This document shows positions 39,060 through 47,616 of a stretch of 64,000 nucleotides of DNA, in pieces; position 1 is the first letter of the stretch; each line of letters starts with the position of its first letter. The notes beneath the pieces are model-generated. The model was not told the DNA's origin. It saw nothing but the letters and a program-made list of their open reading frames with translations, and made no database searches. The stretch is taken from positions 310,001 to 374,000 of the forward strand of contig OW818635.1 in the NCBI GenBank assembly GCA_942492825.1, read 5' to 3'. This stretch comes from GWE2-51-13 sp942492825 (GTDB taxonomy: Bacteria; Bacillota_I; Bacilli_A; Erysipelotrichales; Erysipelotrichaceae). The position numbers and the translations under genes were made by a program.

Positions 39060-41569
39060 AAACCAACGATGCGCCGCTCAACAAGGATCATCTGTTACCC
39101 CTTCAGGAACTGATGCAGGACCGGTTTGGGCGTTATTCGAAATACATCATCCAAGAAAGAGCGCTGCCGGATGTGCGTGACGGACTTAAACCCGTTCAAC
39201 GTCGTATTCTCTACGCCATGTACGATGATGGGAACACTTTTGACAAGGGCTATCGCAAATCGGCCAAGACGGTCGGTTTGGTCATCGGTAACTATCATCC
39301 CCATGGGGATAGTTCGGTGTATGAAGCGATGGTCCGGATGTCGCAATATTGGAAAATGAATCTCATGCTTGTCGATATGCAGGGCAACAACGGTTCGATC
39401 GACGATGATCCCGCGGCCGCCATGCGTTATACCGAAGCAAGGTTAAGCCGTTTCGGGGAATCGCTTTTGGAAGACATACGCGAAGATACCGTCAATTTCG
39501 CGCCGAATTTCGATGACACATCAAAAGAACCGACCGTACTACCGGCACGTATTCCAGAACTCTTGATCAACGGGGCGACCGGGATCGCCGCCGGATATGC
39601 CACCAACATTCCGCCGCATAACATCAGCGAAGTCATCGACGCGGCGATTTACCGCGTCCATTATCCGAACTGTTCGCTGGAAGAACTGGAAGATATCGTA
39701 CAAGGTCCGGACTTTCCGACCGGCGGGATCGTTCAAGGTCGGGATGGGATACATGAAGCTTTCGTATCAGGCAAAGGTCGCATCGTCATTCGGGCGCGGA
39801 CCGAAATCAAGGAAACACGTACGATCAATCAGATCGTGATCACCGAAATTCCGTATGAAGTCATCAAATCGACGATGGTGAAGAAAATCGACGACATCCG
39901 GCTCAATAAAAGTCTGGACGGCCTTTTGGACGTGCGCGACGAATCGGATCGCAACGGACTCAAGATCGTATTGGACATCAAAAAAGATGCCGTCGCGCAA
40001 CTGATCCTGAACTATCTCTATAAAAACACCGACTTGCAAGTCTATTACAACTACAATATGATCGCGATCGTGAATCAACGACCGGTCCAATTGGGTTTAC
40101 GGGAAATGTTGGACGCATTTATCGCCCATCGCAAAGAAGTCGTGTTGCGACGCAGTCGTTTCCGTTATGACGATTTGGAAAGACGTTGCCATATTTTGGA
40201 AGGTCTGATGCGTGCCATCAGCGTTTTGGATGAGGTCATCACGATCATCCGTTCCTCCAAAGATAAGACCGACGCGAAAAACAATCTGATCAAACGCTTC
40301 GATTTCAGCGAGGTGCAAGCCGAGGCGATCGTCACGTTGCGCCTCTACCGTTTGACATCGACCGATATCGTCGAGTTACGCAATGAATTCGCGCTTCTGG
40401 TCAACGAAATGGAGTATCTCCAGTCGATCTTAGGCAGCGAAGAAATGTTGAAGAGCGTGATCGTCAAGGAACTCAAGGAAGCCCGCGAAACCTTTGACCG
40501 GAAACGCCGGACGGACATCGAGGGACAGGTTCAGGAAATCGTCATCGATAAGATGTCCATGATCCAAAACGAGCGTACGGTGGTCACGTTGAGCCGTGAT
40601 GCCTATATCAAGCGTGTTTCCTTGCGTTCTTACCAAGCCAGCGAGAACACAGACACGGGACTCAAGGAAAACGATCGGCTCATCGGTGCGATCGAGTGCG
40701 ATACTTACGACACCCTGTTGATTCTGACCGAAAAAGGCAATTATGCGTATTTGCCCGTCTACAGTATCGAGGATGCGAAGTGGAAAGAAATCGGCAATCA
40801 TATCAGCCACTATCTCAAGTTCAACGGCGATAAGGTGGTTTCCGCGTTGTTGGTGAAGAATTTCAATACGTATGCGTGGATCGTCACGGTCAGTGCGCAA
40901 GGATTGATGAAGAAAACGGCCGTTTCCCAATTCGAAGTCACCCGCAACAATAAAACCTTCGACGCCATGGTCCTTCAGCCCAAAGACAAAGTCGTCAGCG
41001 CTTTCGTGCTCTATGAAAACGAGGATATCTTAATAAGTTCCGAACAAGGATTCTTGGTTCGATATGATGGAAATTCGATTGGGGAGATCGGTACCCGTGC
41101 CAAAGGCGTCAAAGCCATGAATTTAAGCGCCGGCGATTCTGTCGCGTTTGCCTGTGCCGTCAAGGACCATGCCAACGCCATCCTTGCCTATACGCAAAGC
41201 GGTTCCTACAAACGGATCAAACTCACCGATGTCGACGTTAGTAATCGTCCGGCCAAAGGCGAACTCTTGGCGAAACGAATCAAAAGCAATCCCCAAAAGA
41301 TCGCATATCTGGCCAGCGTCGGATCCTACGATGTCTTTAAACTGACACAAGACAAGGAACGTTGGGTCGCCATGAAGGACATTTCGATCATGGCGAAAGA
41401 TTCAACATTCGCCACCGGTCCGAAGAATGACGATCTCTATGTGCTCTATGGCATCGAAGAAGTGCGGATTCTCGACATTCCCGAACCGGTCGAACCGGTC
41501 GAACCGATCGAACCGAAGGATGAAGTGAAACCGCATGCGGATATCGAACTGATTACTTTCGACTTCTAG
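39056..41569 (+). CDS. parC: DNA topoisomerase IV subunit A
   Basis: ParC (837 aa) is the DNA-cleaving subunit. The winged-helix core has DVRDGLKPVQRRILYAM (about 39-55), the quinolone-region NYHPHGDSSVYEAM (about 80-93) with Ser and Glu intact, and the catalytic Tyr in AAMRYTEARLS (about 126). The C-terminal beta-propeller lacks a gyrase box that I can see, which favours ParC over GyrA. The C-terminus carries a short tandem acidic-proline repeat, EPVEPVEPIEP. The ATG at 39056 overlaps the parE stop. A bidirectional terminator follows. Confidence 0.94.
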   Translation: MKTNDAPLNKDHLLPLQELMQDRFGRYSKYIIQERALPDVRDGLKPVQRRILYAMYDDGNTFDKGYRKSAKTVGLVIGNYHPHGDSSVYEAMVRMSQYWKMNLMLVDMQGNNGSIDDDPAAAMRYTEARLSRFGESLLEDIREDTVNFAPNFDDTSKEPTVLPARIPELLINGATGIAAGYATNIPPHNISEVIDAAIYRVHYPNCSLEELEDIVQGPDFPTGGIVQGRDGIHEAFVSGKGRIVIRARTEIKETRTINQIVITEIPYEVIKSTMVKKIDDIRLNKSLDGLLDVRDESDRNGLKIVLDIKKDAVAQLILNYLYKNTDLQVYYNYNMIAIVNQRPVQLGLREMLDAFIAHRKEVVLRRSRFRYDDLERRCHILEGLMRAISVLDEVITIIRSSKDKTDAKNNLIKRFDFSEVQAEAIVTLRLYRLTSTDIVELRNEFALLVNEMEYLQSILGSEEMLKSVIVKELKEARETFDRKRRTDIEGQVQEIVIDKMSMIQNERTVVTLSRDAYIKRVSLRSYQASENTDTGLKENDRLIGAIECDTYDTLLILTEKGNYAYLPVYSIEDAKWKEIGNHISHYLKFNGDKVVSALLVKNFNTYAWIVTVSAQGLMKKTAVSQFEVTRNNKTFDAMVLQPKDKVVSAFVLYENEDILISSEQGFLVRYDGNSIGEIGTRAKGVKAMNLSAGDSVAFACAVKDHANAILAYTQSGSYKRIKLTDVDVSNRPAKGELLAKRIKSNPQKIAYLASVGSYDVFKLTQDKERWVAMKDISIMAKDSTFATGPKNDDLYVLYGIEEVRILDIPEPVEPVEPIEPKDEVKPHADIELITFDF

Positions 41570-41585
41570 TACCAATAAAACCAAA

Positions 41586-41616
41586 AACAAAGGGCTTGCG
41601 TCGCAAGCCCTTTGTT
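41586..41616. terminator. Bidirectional terminator between parC and the HAD gene
   Basis: AACAAAGGGCTTGC, loop GTC, and GCAAGCCCTTTGTT form a perfect 14-bp stem between convergent genes. Confidence 0.92.
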
Positions 41617-42301
41617 ATGATATGATCAGCTCTACATGTGGAACCGCGCTTATTGTCCGAGGTTCGATCTGAAGCATGAATTGGTTTAGATCTTCAAACT
41701 CTTGGAAACTATAGTATGCTTCATCCTCGTTGCGTGTCGTGACGGATTCGATAAAGACGACCGTCGTACGTGCCAGAAAGGCGGAAGCTACACCCAACGT
41801 GCTGTTTTCCACGACCAACACCTGGTTTGGATGGACATTCGCTTTGCGACAAGCCTTTAGATACAAATCTGGCTCAGGTTTACCTTCGAGCACTTCCGAC
41901 TGTGTTAAATGAATGACCGGGGTCAGAAAAGGGAATTTCTCAAGGATTCGATCCATGTGATGGTTTGACATCGAAGAGACAAAACCGTAAGGAATTCTAT
42001 TTTCGTTAAGATATCTAAGAAACGTTTCGGCTTTATCGGATAGGACTTGATCCTTGAGGATTTTCTTTGTGATCGCTTCTTCGATCAAAACATCCGCTTC
42101 TTCACGAAGCGACGCAAGGCGGTAGAATTCGCGGTCCAAACGTTCACGCGAAGATCCGCGGGCATCGACGATCCGATCCAGAAACGAAGCGGGTAGGGCA
42201 AGTCCGTCGCGTTTGGCTAAGTTACGATAGACTTCATGAATGGTGGTAACGACATCGAAGAGTGTCGCGTCGACGTTAATCAACATAAGTTCAAATTGCA
42301 T
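41615..42301 (-). CDS. HAD-superfamily protein lacking the nucleophilic Asp
   Basis: A 228-aa protein with the fold of beta-phosphoglucomutase-like HAD phosphatases. Motif I reads LINVDATLFD where LxFDxDGTLxD is expected; the first, nucleophilic Asp is Asn (AAC codon), although the second Asp is kept. Motif II (FVSSMSN), motif III Lys (EGKPEPDLYLKA) and motif IV (VVENSTLGV) are present. A cap domain occupies about 17-90. Loss of the nucleophile should abolish phosphatase activity, so a binding or regulatory role, or decay, is possible. There is no obvious operon partner. Confidence 0.8.
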   Translation of the reverse strand: MQFELMLINVDATLFDVVTTIHEVYRNLAKRDGLALPASFLDRIVDARGSSRERLDREFYRLASLREEADVLIEEAITKKILKDQVLSDKAETFLRYLNENRIPYGFVSSMSNHHMDRILEKFPFLTPVIHLTQSEVLEGKPEPDLYLKACRKANVHPNQVLVVENSTLGVASAFLARTTVVFIESVTTRNEDEAYYSFQEFEDLNQFMLQIEPRTISAVPHVELIIS

Positions 42302-42385
42302 AGAATCACCGCTATTTACTATACACGTAATTTAACAGACAGGCATCTTTGATGCCCGGTCTTCGTATCAATTCGAACGGAATTT

Positions 42386-42394
42386 TGGTATAAT
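42386..42394 (+). promoter_or_regulatory. Extended -10 promoter of the yqeG operon
   Basis: TGGTATAAT lies 19 bases before the yqeG ATG, with CGGAGGA between them. Confidence 0.6.
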
Positions 42395-42413
42395 TAACCA
42401 TCGGAGGAATCCT

Positions 42414-42905
42414 ATGCCCATTTTCGATAAGGTTACGTATGTTGAAGATGCCACAAGCATCGATACGGCGTTTCTACGCGCGCATAACATCGAAACGCTT
42501 TTGATCGACGCGGACAACACCTTGCTTGCGCCGAAAGAATCGTTAAGTTCGCCGCGATTGAAGAAATGGGTCGCGAATCTGAAGGAAGAAGGATTCGATC
42601 TTTACCTGATTTCCAATAACACATCGCGTCGTATCGACGCGGTTTGCGAAGATTTGGGTGTCGAAGGGTTAAGTTTCGCCCATAAGCCGCTGATTTATAA
42701 AATCCGCGGATTTCTTGAGACGCGGGGCATCGATCCCGCGAAATGCGCGTTTCTGGGAGATCAACTCTTCACGGACATGATTGCCGCGCGACGCTTGAAG
42801 ATGTTTGCGATCATGGTCGCCCCGATCAGTGAAAACGATTATTTTTATACCCGCTGGATCCGCCGTTTCGAACGGTTCGTCCTGCGTCAAGGAGGAAAGA
42901 AATGA
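42414..42905 (+). CDS. yqeG: YqeG family HAD IIIA-type phosphatase
   Basis: A 163-aa HAD-fold protein of the YqeG family. Motif I LLIDADNTLL (about 29-38) carries both Asp residues; motif II LISNN (about 64-68), motif III Lys (AHKP) and motif IV FLGDQLFTD (about 113-121) follow. It is the first gene of a Bacilli-conserved operon with yqeH and ribosome-assembly genes; homologues act as phosphatases (mitochondrial PGP phosphatase is a relative), but the bacterial substrate is not settled. The last four bases overlap the start of yqeH. Confidence 0.93.
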   Translation: MPIFDKVTYVEDATSIDTAFLRAHNIETLLIDADNTLLAPKESLSSPRLKKWVANLKEEGFDLYLISNNTSRRIDAVCEDLGVEGLSFAHKPLIYKIRGFLETRGIDPAKCAFLGDQLFTDMIAARRLKMFAIMVAPISENDYFYTRWIRRFERFVLRQGGKK

Positions 42906-43966
42906 GTCAAAAATCCGAAAAGTGCATCGGTTGCGGCGCTCCCTTACAAATCAAGGATCCCGCCGCCGCGGGATATATCGTCAAAGAAGGACAAACCTTA
43001 TGTCGACGTTGTTTTCGGTTAAAACATTATGGGGATACGGAAGTCTTGAAAGTATCCACCGCCGATAGCGACGAGGTCCTTTCCTGGGTCGCCAAGATGG
43101 ATGTTTTGGTGGTTTATGTGCTGGATCTTTGCGATGTCGAAAACGGTTTATTACCGGGTCTGCATCGCCATCTAAACAACAAAGATGTGTTATTGGTCGC
43201 AACCAAACGCGACCTCTTGCCTGAAACGTTGGGGAATGATAAATTACTTCAATTTTTACGCTCGCGGTTACGTGAAGAGGGCATCGAAGTCAAGGGTGTC
43301 GTCGTGACAGGTAATCATGCGTTAGGAAGTCGCAAGGTGGTCGGCGACGCGATCCATGCGGTGCGTAACGGAAAAGACGTCGCCGTCGTCGGGATGGCCA
43401 ACGCCGGGAAAAGCACCTTACTGAATGCGCTAGTCGATACGGCGAACCTCACGGTTTCTCCGTATCCGCATACGACGCTTGATGTATCGCCGATCCCATG
43501 GCAGGGGATCACGCTCTACGATACACCGGGCATTAAAGTCGAGGATAGCCTCTGGGAACAATTGGCGGCGGAAGACATCAAACTTCTGGGACTGAAAAGC
43601 GCCTATAAACCAAGAACCTTTCAATTGACGTCTTCGCAAAGTTTCGTGCTTGGCGGTTTGGCGACCGTGACGATCGTCGGCGCCGAGAATGCCACCGCGA
43701 CCTTCTATGTCAGCGATGCGCTGACGGTGCACCGTACCAAGGCTGAAAATCTCGATGATTACCTTTTTAAACACTTCGATACTCTGACGCCGCAAGTAAA
43801 ATCCAATCCCGCATTGACCCGTCATTTCACCCATCGTTACACGCCGGAGAAGACGGATGTCGTCTTCGGTCAAATCGGGTGGGTTTGCATACAAGGGAAG
43901 TATACCCGCATCGACGCGACCGTATCCGAGTCCGTCGACATCCACTTCAGAAAGGCGATGATCTAA
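42902..43966 (+). CDS. yqeH: Ribosome biogenesis GTPase YqeH
   Basis: YqeH (354 aa) is a circularly permuted GTPase needed for 30S assembly. An N-terminal zinc finger has CIGCG (about 8-12) and CRRCF (about 34-38). The permuted order of G motifs is seen: G4 TKRD (about 99-102), then G1 GMANAGKST (about 164-172) and G3 DTPG (about 203-206). The C-terminal domain binds RNA. It overlaps yqeG and yhbY, so translation of the series is coupled. AroE, which lies here in B. subtilis, is absent. Confidence 0.95.
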   Translation: MSQKSEKCIGCGAPLQIKDPAAAGYIVKEGQTLCRRCFRLKHYGDTEVLKVSTADSDEVLSWVAKMDVLVVYVLDLCDVENGLLPGLHRHLNNKDVLLVATKRDLLPETLGNDKLLQFLRSRLREEGIEVKGVVVTGNHALGSRKVVGDAIHAVRNGKDVAVVGMANAGKSTLLNALVDTANLTVSPYPHTTLDVSPIPWQGITLYDTPGIKVEDSLWEQLAAEDIKLLGLKSAYKPRTFQLTSSQSFVLGGLATVTIVGAENATATFYVSDALTVHRTKAENLDDYLFKHFDTLTPQVKSNPALTRHFTHRYTPEKTDVVFGQIGWVCIQGKYTRIDATVSESVDIHFRKAMI

Positions 43967-44256
43967 TGTTAACCTCAAAACAAAAAAGTTTCCTGCGCAG
44001 TATGGGTCAGACCCAACGCGCCATCTTCCAAGTCGGTAAAGACGGGATGAGCGTCAACCTCGTCAACACCGTATCCGACTCGCTGGAAGCCCATGAACTC
44101 GTCAAAATCAGCGTCTTGAAATCATGTCCGGTCCCGGCGCTTGAAATCGCGTTAGATCTGTCTTCGGCAACGCACAGCGAAGTCGTTCAGATCATCGGGA
44201 AAACCCTTCTTCTTTATCGACAAAGCGAAAAGAAGAAAATCGATTTGCCGCGATGA
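43966..44256 (+). CDS. yhbY: RNA-binding protein YhbY (CRM domain)
   Basis: A 96-aa CRM-domain protein that binds pre-50S particles. It starts MLTSKQKSFLRSMGQ and has QVGKDGMSVNLVNTVSDSLEAHELVKI, the conserved GxxG-containing loop being altered slightly from the usual GKxGv pattern, and ends with LYRQSEKKK. The ATG shares its A with the yqeH stop (TAATG). The following gene starts four bases before this stop. Confidence 0.92.
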   Translation: MLTSKQKSFLRSMGQTQRAIFQVGKDGMSVNLVNTVSDSLEAHELVKISVLKSCPVPALEIALDLSSATHSEVVQIIGKTLLLYRQSEKKKIDLPR

Positions 44257-45281
44257 AACGCATCGGTCTTTTCGGCGGAAGTTTCGATCCGATCCATCTC
44301 GGACATTTGCGGATCGCTCTGGATGCCAAGCGAGCCTTGGGTTTAGCGGAAGTCTGGTTTTTACCGACGGTCCTGACACCGCTTAAGAGCGGGCAAGCCG
44401 CATCCTTCGAGCATCGCTGCAAGATGATCGAACTCATGATCAAACCGTATCGTAAACTCAAACTCAGCACCTTGGAAGCCTCTTTATCTCAACCCAATTA
44501 CACGATCACGACCGTACGGGAACTCGTTGATTTTTACCCTAACGTCGAGTTCGTTTGGATCATGGGGAGCGATCAGGCGGACCAGTTTTCACTTTGGAAA
44601 GAGCCCGAGGAATTATTGCGATTGATCCGTTTCGCCGTCTATCCCCGCAACCCCGAAGATAATATACCCAACGCAATGATCCGCCTGCCTTATCGCGATT
44701 ACTTAGCTTATTCCTCAACCGAAATCCGCCAAGGAAAAGTCGAATTGACCAAACCTCCCATTGTGGCTTATATGATGGAAAACGGACTCTATCTTGAAGA
44801 AATCGCGAAATCGATGGTCAGTCCGAAACGTTGGATCCATGTCGCTTCGATGTGCGATTTGGCACTACGGATCGCGAAGGCGCATCAGATCGATGAAAAC
44901 AAAGTTCGTACCGCCGCGTTATTGCATGACTGTATGAAAAACCAACCCCGACAGCGTTTGGCTACGCTACTGACAATCCACGAACCGGCGTATCTGTCAC
45001 AACCGCAAGCGTTGTGGCACCAGCGTGCCGGCATGTATTTCGCACAACAGACGCTCGGAATTCGCGATCGAAGCATCTTGGCGGCGATCGGCAACCATGT
45101 GGAAGGGAATCATCACGATCCGATCGTACGCGTGATTTACCTTGCGGACAAGTTGGACGAAAGCCGGGGATATGATGGGAAAGATACCATCGACTTGGCG
45201 TTAAGGGATTTGGATGCCGCATATAAAATCGTCCGCAACCAACAAGCCGAATACCTATCGAAGGAGGGCATCGATGTCTGA
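44253..45281 (+). CDS. nadD: Fused nicotinate-nucleotide adenylyltransferase and HD hydrolase (NadD-YqeK)
   Basis: A 342-aa two-domain fusion. Residues about 1-190 are NadD: GLFGGSFDPIHLGHLRIA with HLGH as the HxGH motif, MGSDQADQF, and YSSTEIRQG as the ISSTxxR motif; it adenylylates nicotinate mononucleotide in NAD synthesis. Residues about 195-342 are YqeK: an HD-domain with HVASMCDLA, ALLHDCMKN (metal-binding HD) and a further His pair near HQRAG and GNHVEGN; YqeK homologues hydrolyse diadenosine tetraphosphate symmetrically. In B. subtilis these are two adjacent genes. The ATG overlaps the yhbY stop; the end overlaps rsfS by eight bases. Confidence 0.92.
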   Translation: MKRIGLFGGSFDPIHLGHLRIALDAKRALGLAEVWFLPTVLTPLKSGQAASFEHRCKMIELMIKPYRKLKLSTLEASLSQPNYTITTVRELVDFYPNVEFVWIMGSDQADQFSLWKEPEELLRLIRFAVYPRNPEDNIPNAMIRLPYRDYLAYSSTEIRQGKVELTKPPIVAYMMENGLYLEEIAKSMVSPKRWIHVASMCDLALRIAKAHQIDENKVRTAALLHDCMKNQPRQRLATLLTIHEPAYLSQPQALWHQRAGMYFAQQTLGIRDRSILAAIGNHVEGNHHDPIVRVIYLADKLDESRGYDGKDTIDLALRDLDAAYKIVRNQQAEYLSKEGIDV

Positions 45282-45600
45282 ACTACTCACCGCGGTCATC
45301 AACGCGATCGAAGATAAGAAAGCCGGGAATGTCATGATTCTCGATATGCAGTCGGTCAATCCTTGGGTCGATTATTTCGTCATCTGTGACGCGCAAAGTT
45401 TACGTCAGATCCACGCCATCGCGGACAACGCGGTCGAAAAAGTCGAAGAAGCCGGATTTTACGTCGATCATACCGAAGGCGGCGAAGAAAGCGATTGGTT
45501 GTTGATCGATTGCGGGAATGTCGTTTTACATGTGTTTCAAACCGAAACGCGTGCGATTTATCAACTGGAACGTCTTTGGGCGGATCGGGTCGTGCGATGA
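45274..45600 (+). CDS. rsfS: Ribosomal silencing factor RsfS
   Basis: A 108-aa protein that binds L14 and blocks subunit joining in starvation. Characteristic segments are WVDYFVICDAQSLRQIHAIADNA (about 31-53) and DWLLIDCGNVVLHVF (about 73-87), followed by YQLERLW. AAGGAGG (45260-45266) precedes the ATG at 45274, which lies inside the end of nadD. The last four bases overlap the methyltransferase start. Confidence 0.95.
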   Translation: MSELLTAVINAIEDKKAGNVMILDMQSVNPWVDYFVICDAQSLRQIHAIADNAVEKVEEAGFYVDHTEGGEESDWLLIDCGNVVLHVFQTETRAIYQLERLWADRVVR

Positions 45601-46307
45601 GTTACGATATTCTGGCGGATTATTACGATCGACTCGTCAAAGACGAGGACGCCACCCGACAATGGTGCGAATATACGTATCGCAACGCACATGGAACGAA
45701 AGTCTTGGAACTGGCTTGTGGCAGCGGTGAAATCACCTTAGCTCTGAGTCAAGCGGGATATCAGGTCGATGCGTTGGATTTGTCGAAACAGATGATTGAA
45801 AAAGCGAAAGCCAAAGACACGTTGAATCAAATCGGTTTCTTTGTGGGAGATATGCGAAATCTCGATACGTTCAAAACATACGAAACAATTCTGTGTTATT
45901 GCGATAGTATCAATTACCTTGAAGATACGGATGATTTCAAACGATTCGTTCACGAAGTCAGCCGACATCTTCCGATCAACGGGCGATTCTTATTCGATAT
46001 GCATACCGAAGGTCGTTTGGTTGAGTTTCAAGATCCGTTCATCGAAGAAGGATGGATCGATACTACGGCTTATCAGTGGGTCATCGAATCCGAAGGGAAT
46101 CAGATCATCCATCATTTCCATTTTTACTTTGACGACAAACAAGAAGCCATGGAGACGCATGTCCAACATGTCTTTATGTTGAATGATGTCATGGATATCC
46201 TTCATGAAGCAGGATTTGTGACTGAAATCAGCAGCGACTTTGATGAAGGAATCGATCCAAACGCTGAAAAATACTTTATCGCCGCAACGAAGGAGAAAGA
46301 ACTATGA
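45597..46307 (+). CDS. yqeM: SAM-dependent methyltransferase, YqeM-like
   Basis: A 236-aa class I methyltransferase. The start MSYDILADYYDRL, motif I KVLELACGSGEITLAL (about 36-51), the acidic motif II VDALDLSKQM and motif III-like ILCYCDSINYL (about 99-109) are typical. The substrate is unknown. Its location after rsfS matches yqeM in B. subtilis. It overlaps both neighbours by four bases (ATGA), continuing the coupled operon. Confidence 0.9.
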   Translation: MSYDILADYYDRLVKDEDATRQWCEYTYRNAHGTKVLELACGSGEITLALSQAGYQVDALDLSKQMIEKAKAKDTLNQIGFFVGDMRNLDTFKTYETILCYCDSINYLEDTDDFKRFVHEVSRHLPINGRFLFDMHTEGRLVEFQDPFIEEGWIDTTAYQWVIESEGNQIIHHFHFYFDDKQEAMETHVQHVFMLNDVMDILHEAGFVTEISSDFDEGIDPNAEKYFIAATKEKEL

Positions 46308-46990
46308 TCGCAATCATCGGCGCCATGCCGCAAGAAGTCAACGAAATCGTCATGTTGATGCATGATGTGAAGGAAATCACCCAAGACGGACGTATTTTCC
46401 ATCAAGGGAAACTGAATGGCACCGAGGTCGTCGTGACATTGAGCGGAATCGGGAAAGTCGAAGCCGCGATGAGTACGTTGAACGTTATCTTACGGTTTCC
46501 GATCGACGGCATCGTCAATATCGGAACCGCGGGCGGACTGAATGCGAATCAAGAAGTATTGGATGTCGTGGTGTCGACCAAAACTGCCTATCATGATTTC
46601 GATTTGACCGCGTTTGGCGAACCGAAAGGATTGACAAGCTCCCGCTATGTGTTCGATGCGGACGAGAAATATATTTCAGCGTTCAAAGAAGTGATCGGTG
46701 ATCAACGTCATTGGATCGGTCCGATCGTATCGGGCGATCAATTCATTTCCGATCCGCAAACGATTGAAGCTATCAAAGCGAGTTTCCCGGAAGCGATCTG
46801 CGTCGAGATGGAAGGGGCGGCGATCGCGCATGTCGCCGCGAAACAGGGCATCCCGTTTGTCATCTTACGTTCGCTCTCCGATATCGTGTTACATCACGAT
46901 AACGCGATGACTTTCGAAGAATATTTGGTCAAGGCTAGCAAGCGTAGTGCTCAATGGTGCTATGAAGTCATGCCCAAGATCGGACGATAA
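46304..46990 (+). CDS. mtnN: 5'-methylthioadenosine/S-adenosylhomocysteine nucleosidase
   Basis: A 228-aa nucleosidase that splits MTA and SAH, clearing methyltransferase by-products. Motifs: AIIGAMPQEVNEI at the N-terminus, LSGIGKVEAAM (about 46-56), NIGTAGGL (about 72-79), the substrate-binding VEMEGAAIAHVA (about 168-179) and catalytic Asp in RSLSD (about 190-194). Placement directly after a methyltransferase in the operon is logical, since it removes SAH. The gene ends at a bidirectional terminator. Confidence 0.95.
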   Translation: MIAIIGAMPQEVNEIVMLMHDVKEITQDGRIFHQGKLNGTEVVVTLSGIGKVEAAMSTLNVILRFPIDGIVNIGTAGGLNANQEVLDVVVSTKTAYHDFDLTAFGEPKGLTSSRYVFDADEKYISAFKEVIGDQRHWIGPIVSGDQFISDPQTIEAIKASFPEAICVEMEGAAIAHVAAKQGIPFVILRSLSDIVLHHDNAMTFEEYLVKASKRSAQWCYEVMPKIGR

Positions 46991-47017
46991 AAAAAAGAAG
47001 ATCGCTCTTCTTTTCTA
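46990..47017. terminator. Bidirectional terminator after mtnN
   Basis: AAAGAAGA and TCTTCTTT flank TCGC, with A-run on one side and T-run on the other, between convergent genes. Confidence 0.85.
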
Positions 47018-47524
47018 GTTCGTATATTCGGAATGCCAGATTCCGGCGCCGACCATCCAGGTCTTGATGTCTTCCACCAAAAACGGTTTGTCGTTACTCC
47101 ACTCCAATGACGAAACAAGTTTGATGATTCCATCCGTGGAATCATACTTGACGAAGGCTGGATAATGGGAGAACCCCCATGCGTTACGTAACGCATTCGA
47201 TGAGATTTCATCCGATAGGGTCGACATATCGACGGATTCGATATCCGCGAAAACCTCAACGTTGGCTTCATCCGCGAGTTTAACCATTAAGTCGTTCTTT
47301 ACGAATTCGCAATCGGAATTCTTCACTTCGCAAAAATAAATATTGTGTATGCCCGGATGTTCGAGCAAGTAAGTTTCCAAATCACTGAATGTTAGAGTCG
47401 AGGCTTTCAGGCTTGTTTGTTTTAATACATTGGCGTTCGCCGGTTTAAACAAAAGATAGAGACCGGTTCCGGTAACGCTAAGAATAAGGGTGAAAACCAC
47501 GGCGAGTTTCAAAATCCTTCGCAT
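47015..47524 (-). CDS. Exported thioredoxin-fold protein with CX6C pair
   Basis: I do not recognise a named gene. The 169-aa product has one N-terminal membrane helix or signal (about residues 5-26) and no lipobox Cys, so it is anchored or secreted. The rest looks like a thioredoxin-type fold: a strand NIYFCEVKNSDCEF with Cys 65 and Cys 72, a helix, then the strand HYPAFVKYD in which YPAF resembles the cis-Pro loop (Pro 122). The Cys pair is spaced by six residues rather than two. A strong AGGAGGTG precedes the ATG. It is divergent from tseB and convergent with mtnN. A redox or structural disulfide role is inference. Confidence 0.6.
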   Translation of the reverse strand: MRRILKLAVVFTLILSVTGTGLYLLFKPANANVLKQTSLKASTLTFSDLETYLLEHPGIHNIYFCEVKNSDCEFVKNDLMVKLADEANVEVFADIESVDMSTLSDEISSNALRNAWGFSHYPAFVKYDSTDGIIKLVSSLEWSNDKPFLVEDIKTWMVGAGIWHSEYTN

Positions 47525-47616
47525 GAAACACCTCCTGACCTTCGCATTTTAGCATGAGCGTTAAAAATATGCAAATCATCCCATCGGCTATGGTAAACTG
47601 ACTGAAAGGAGAAATC

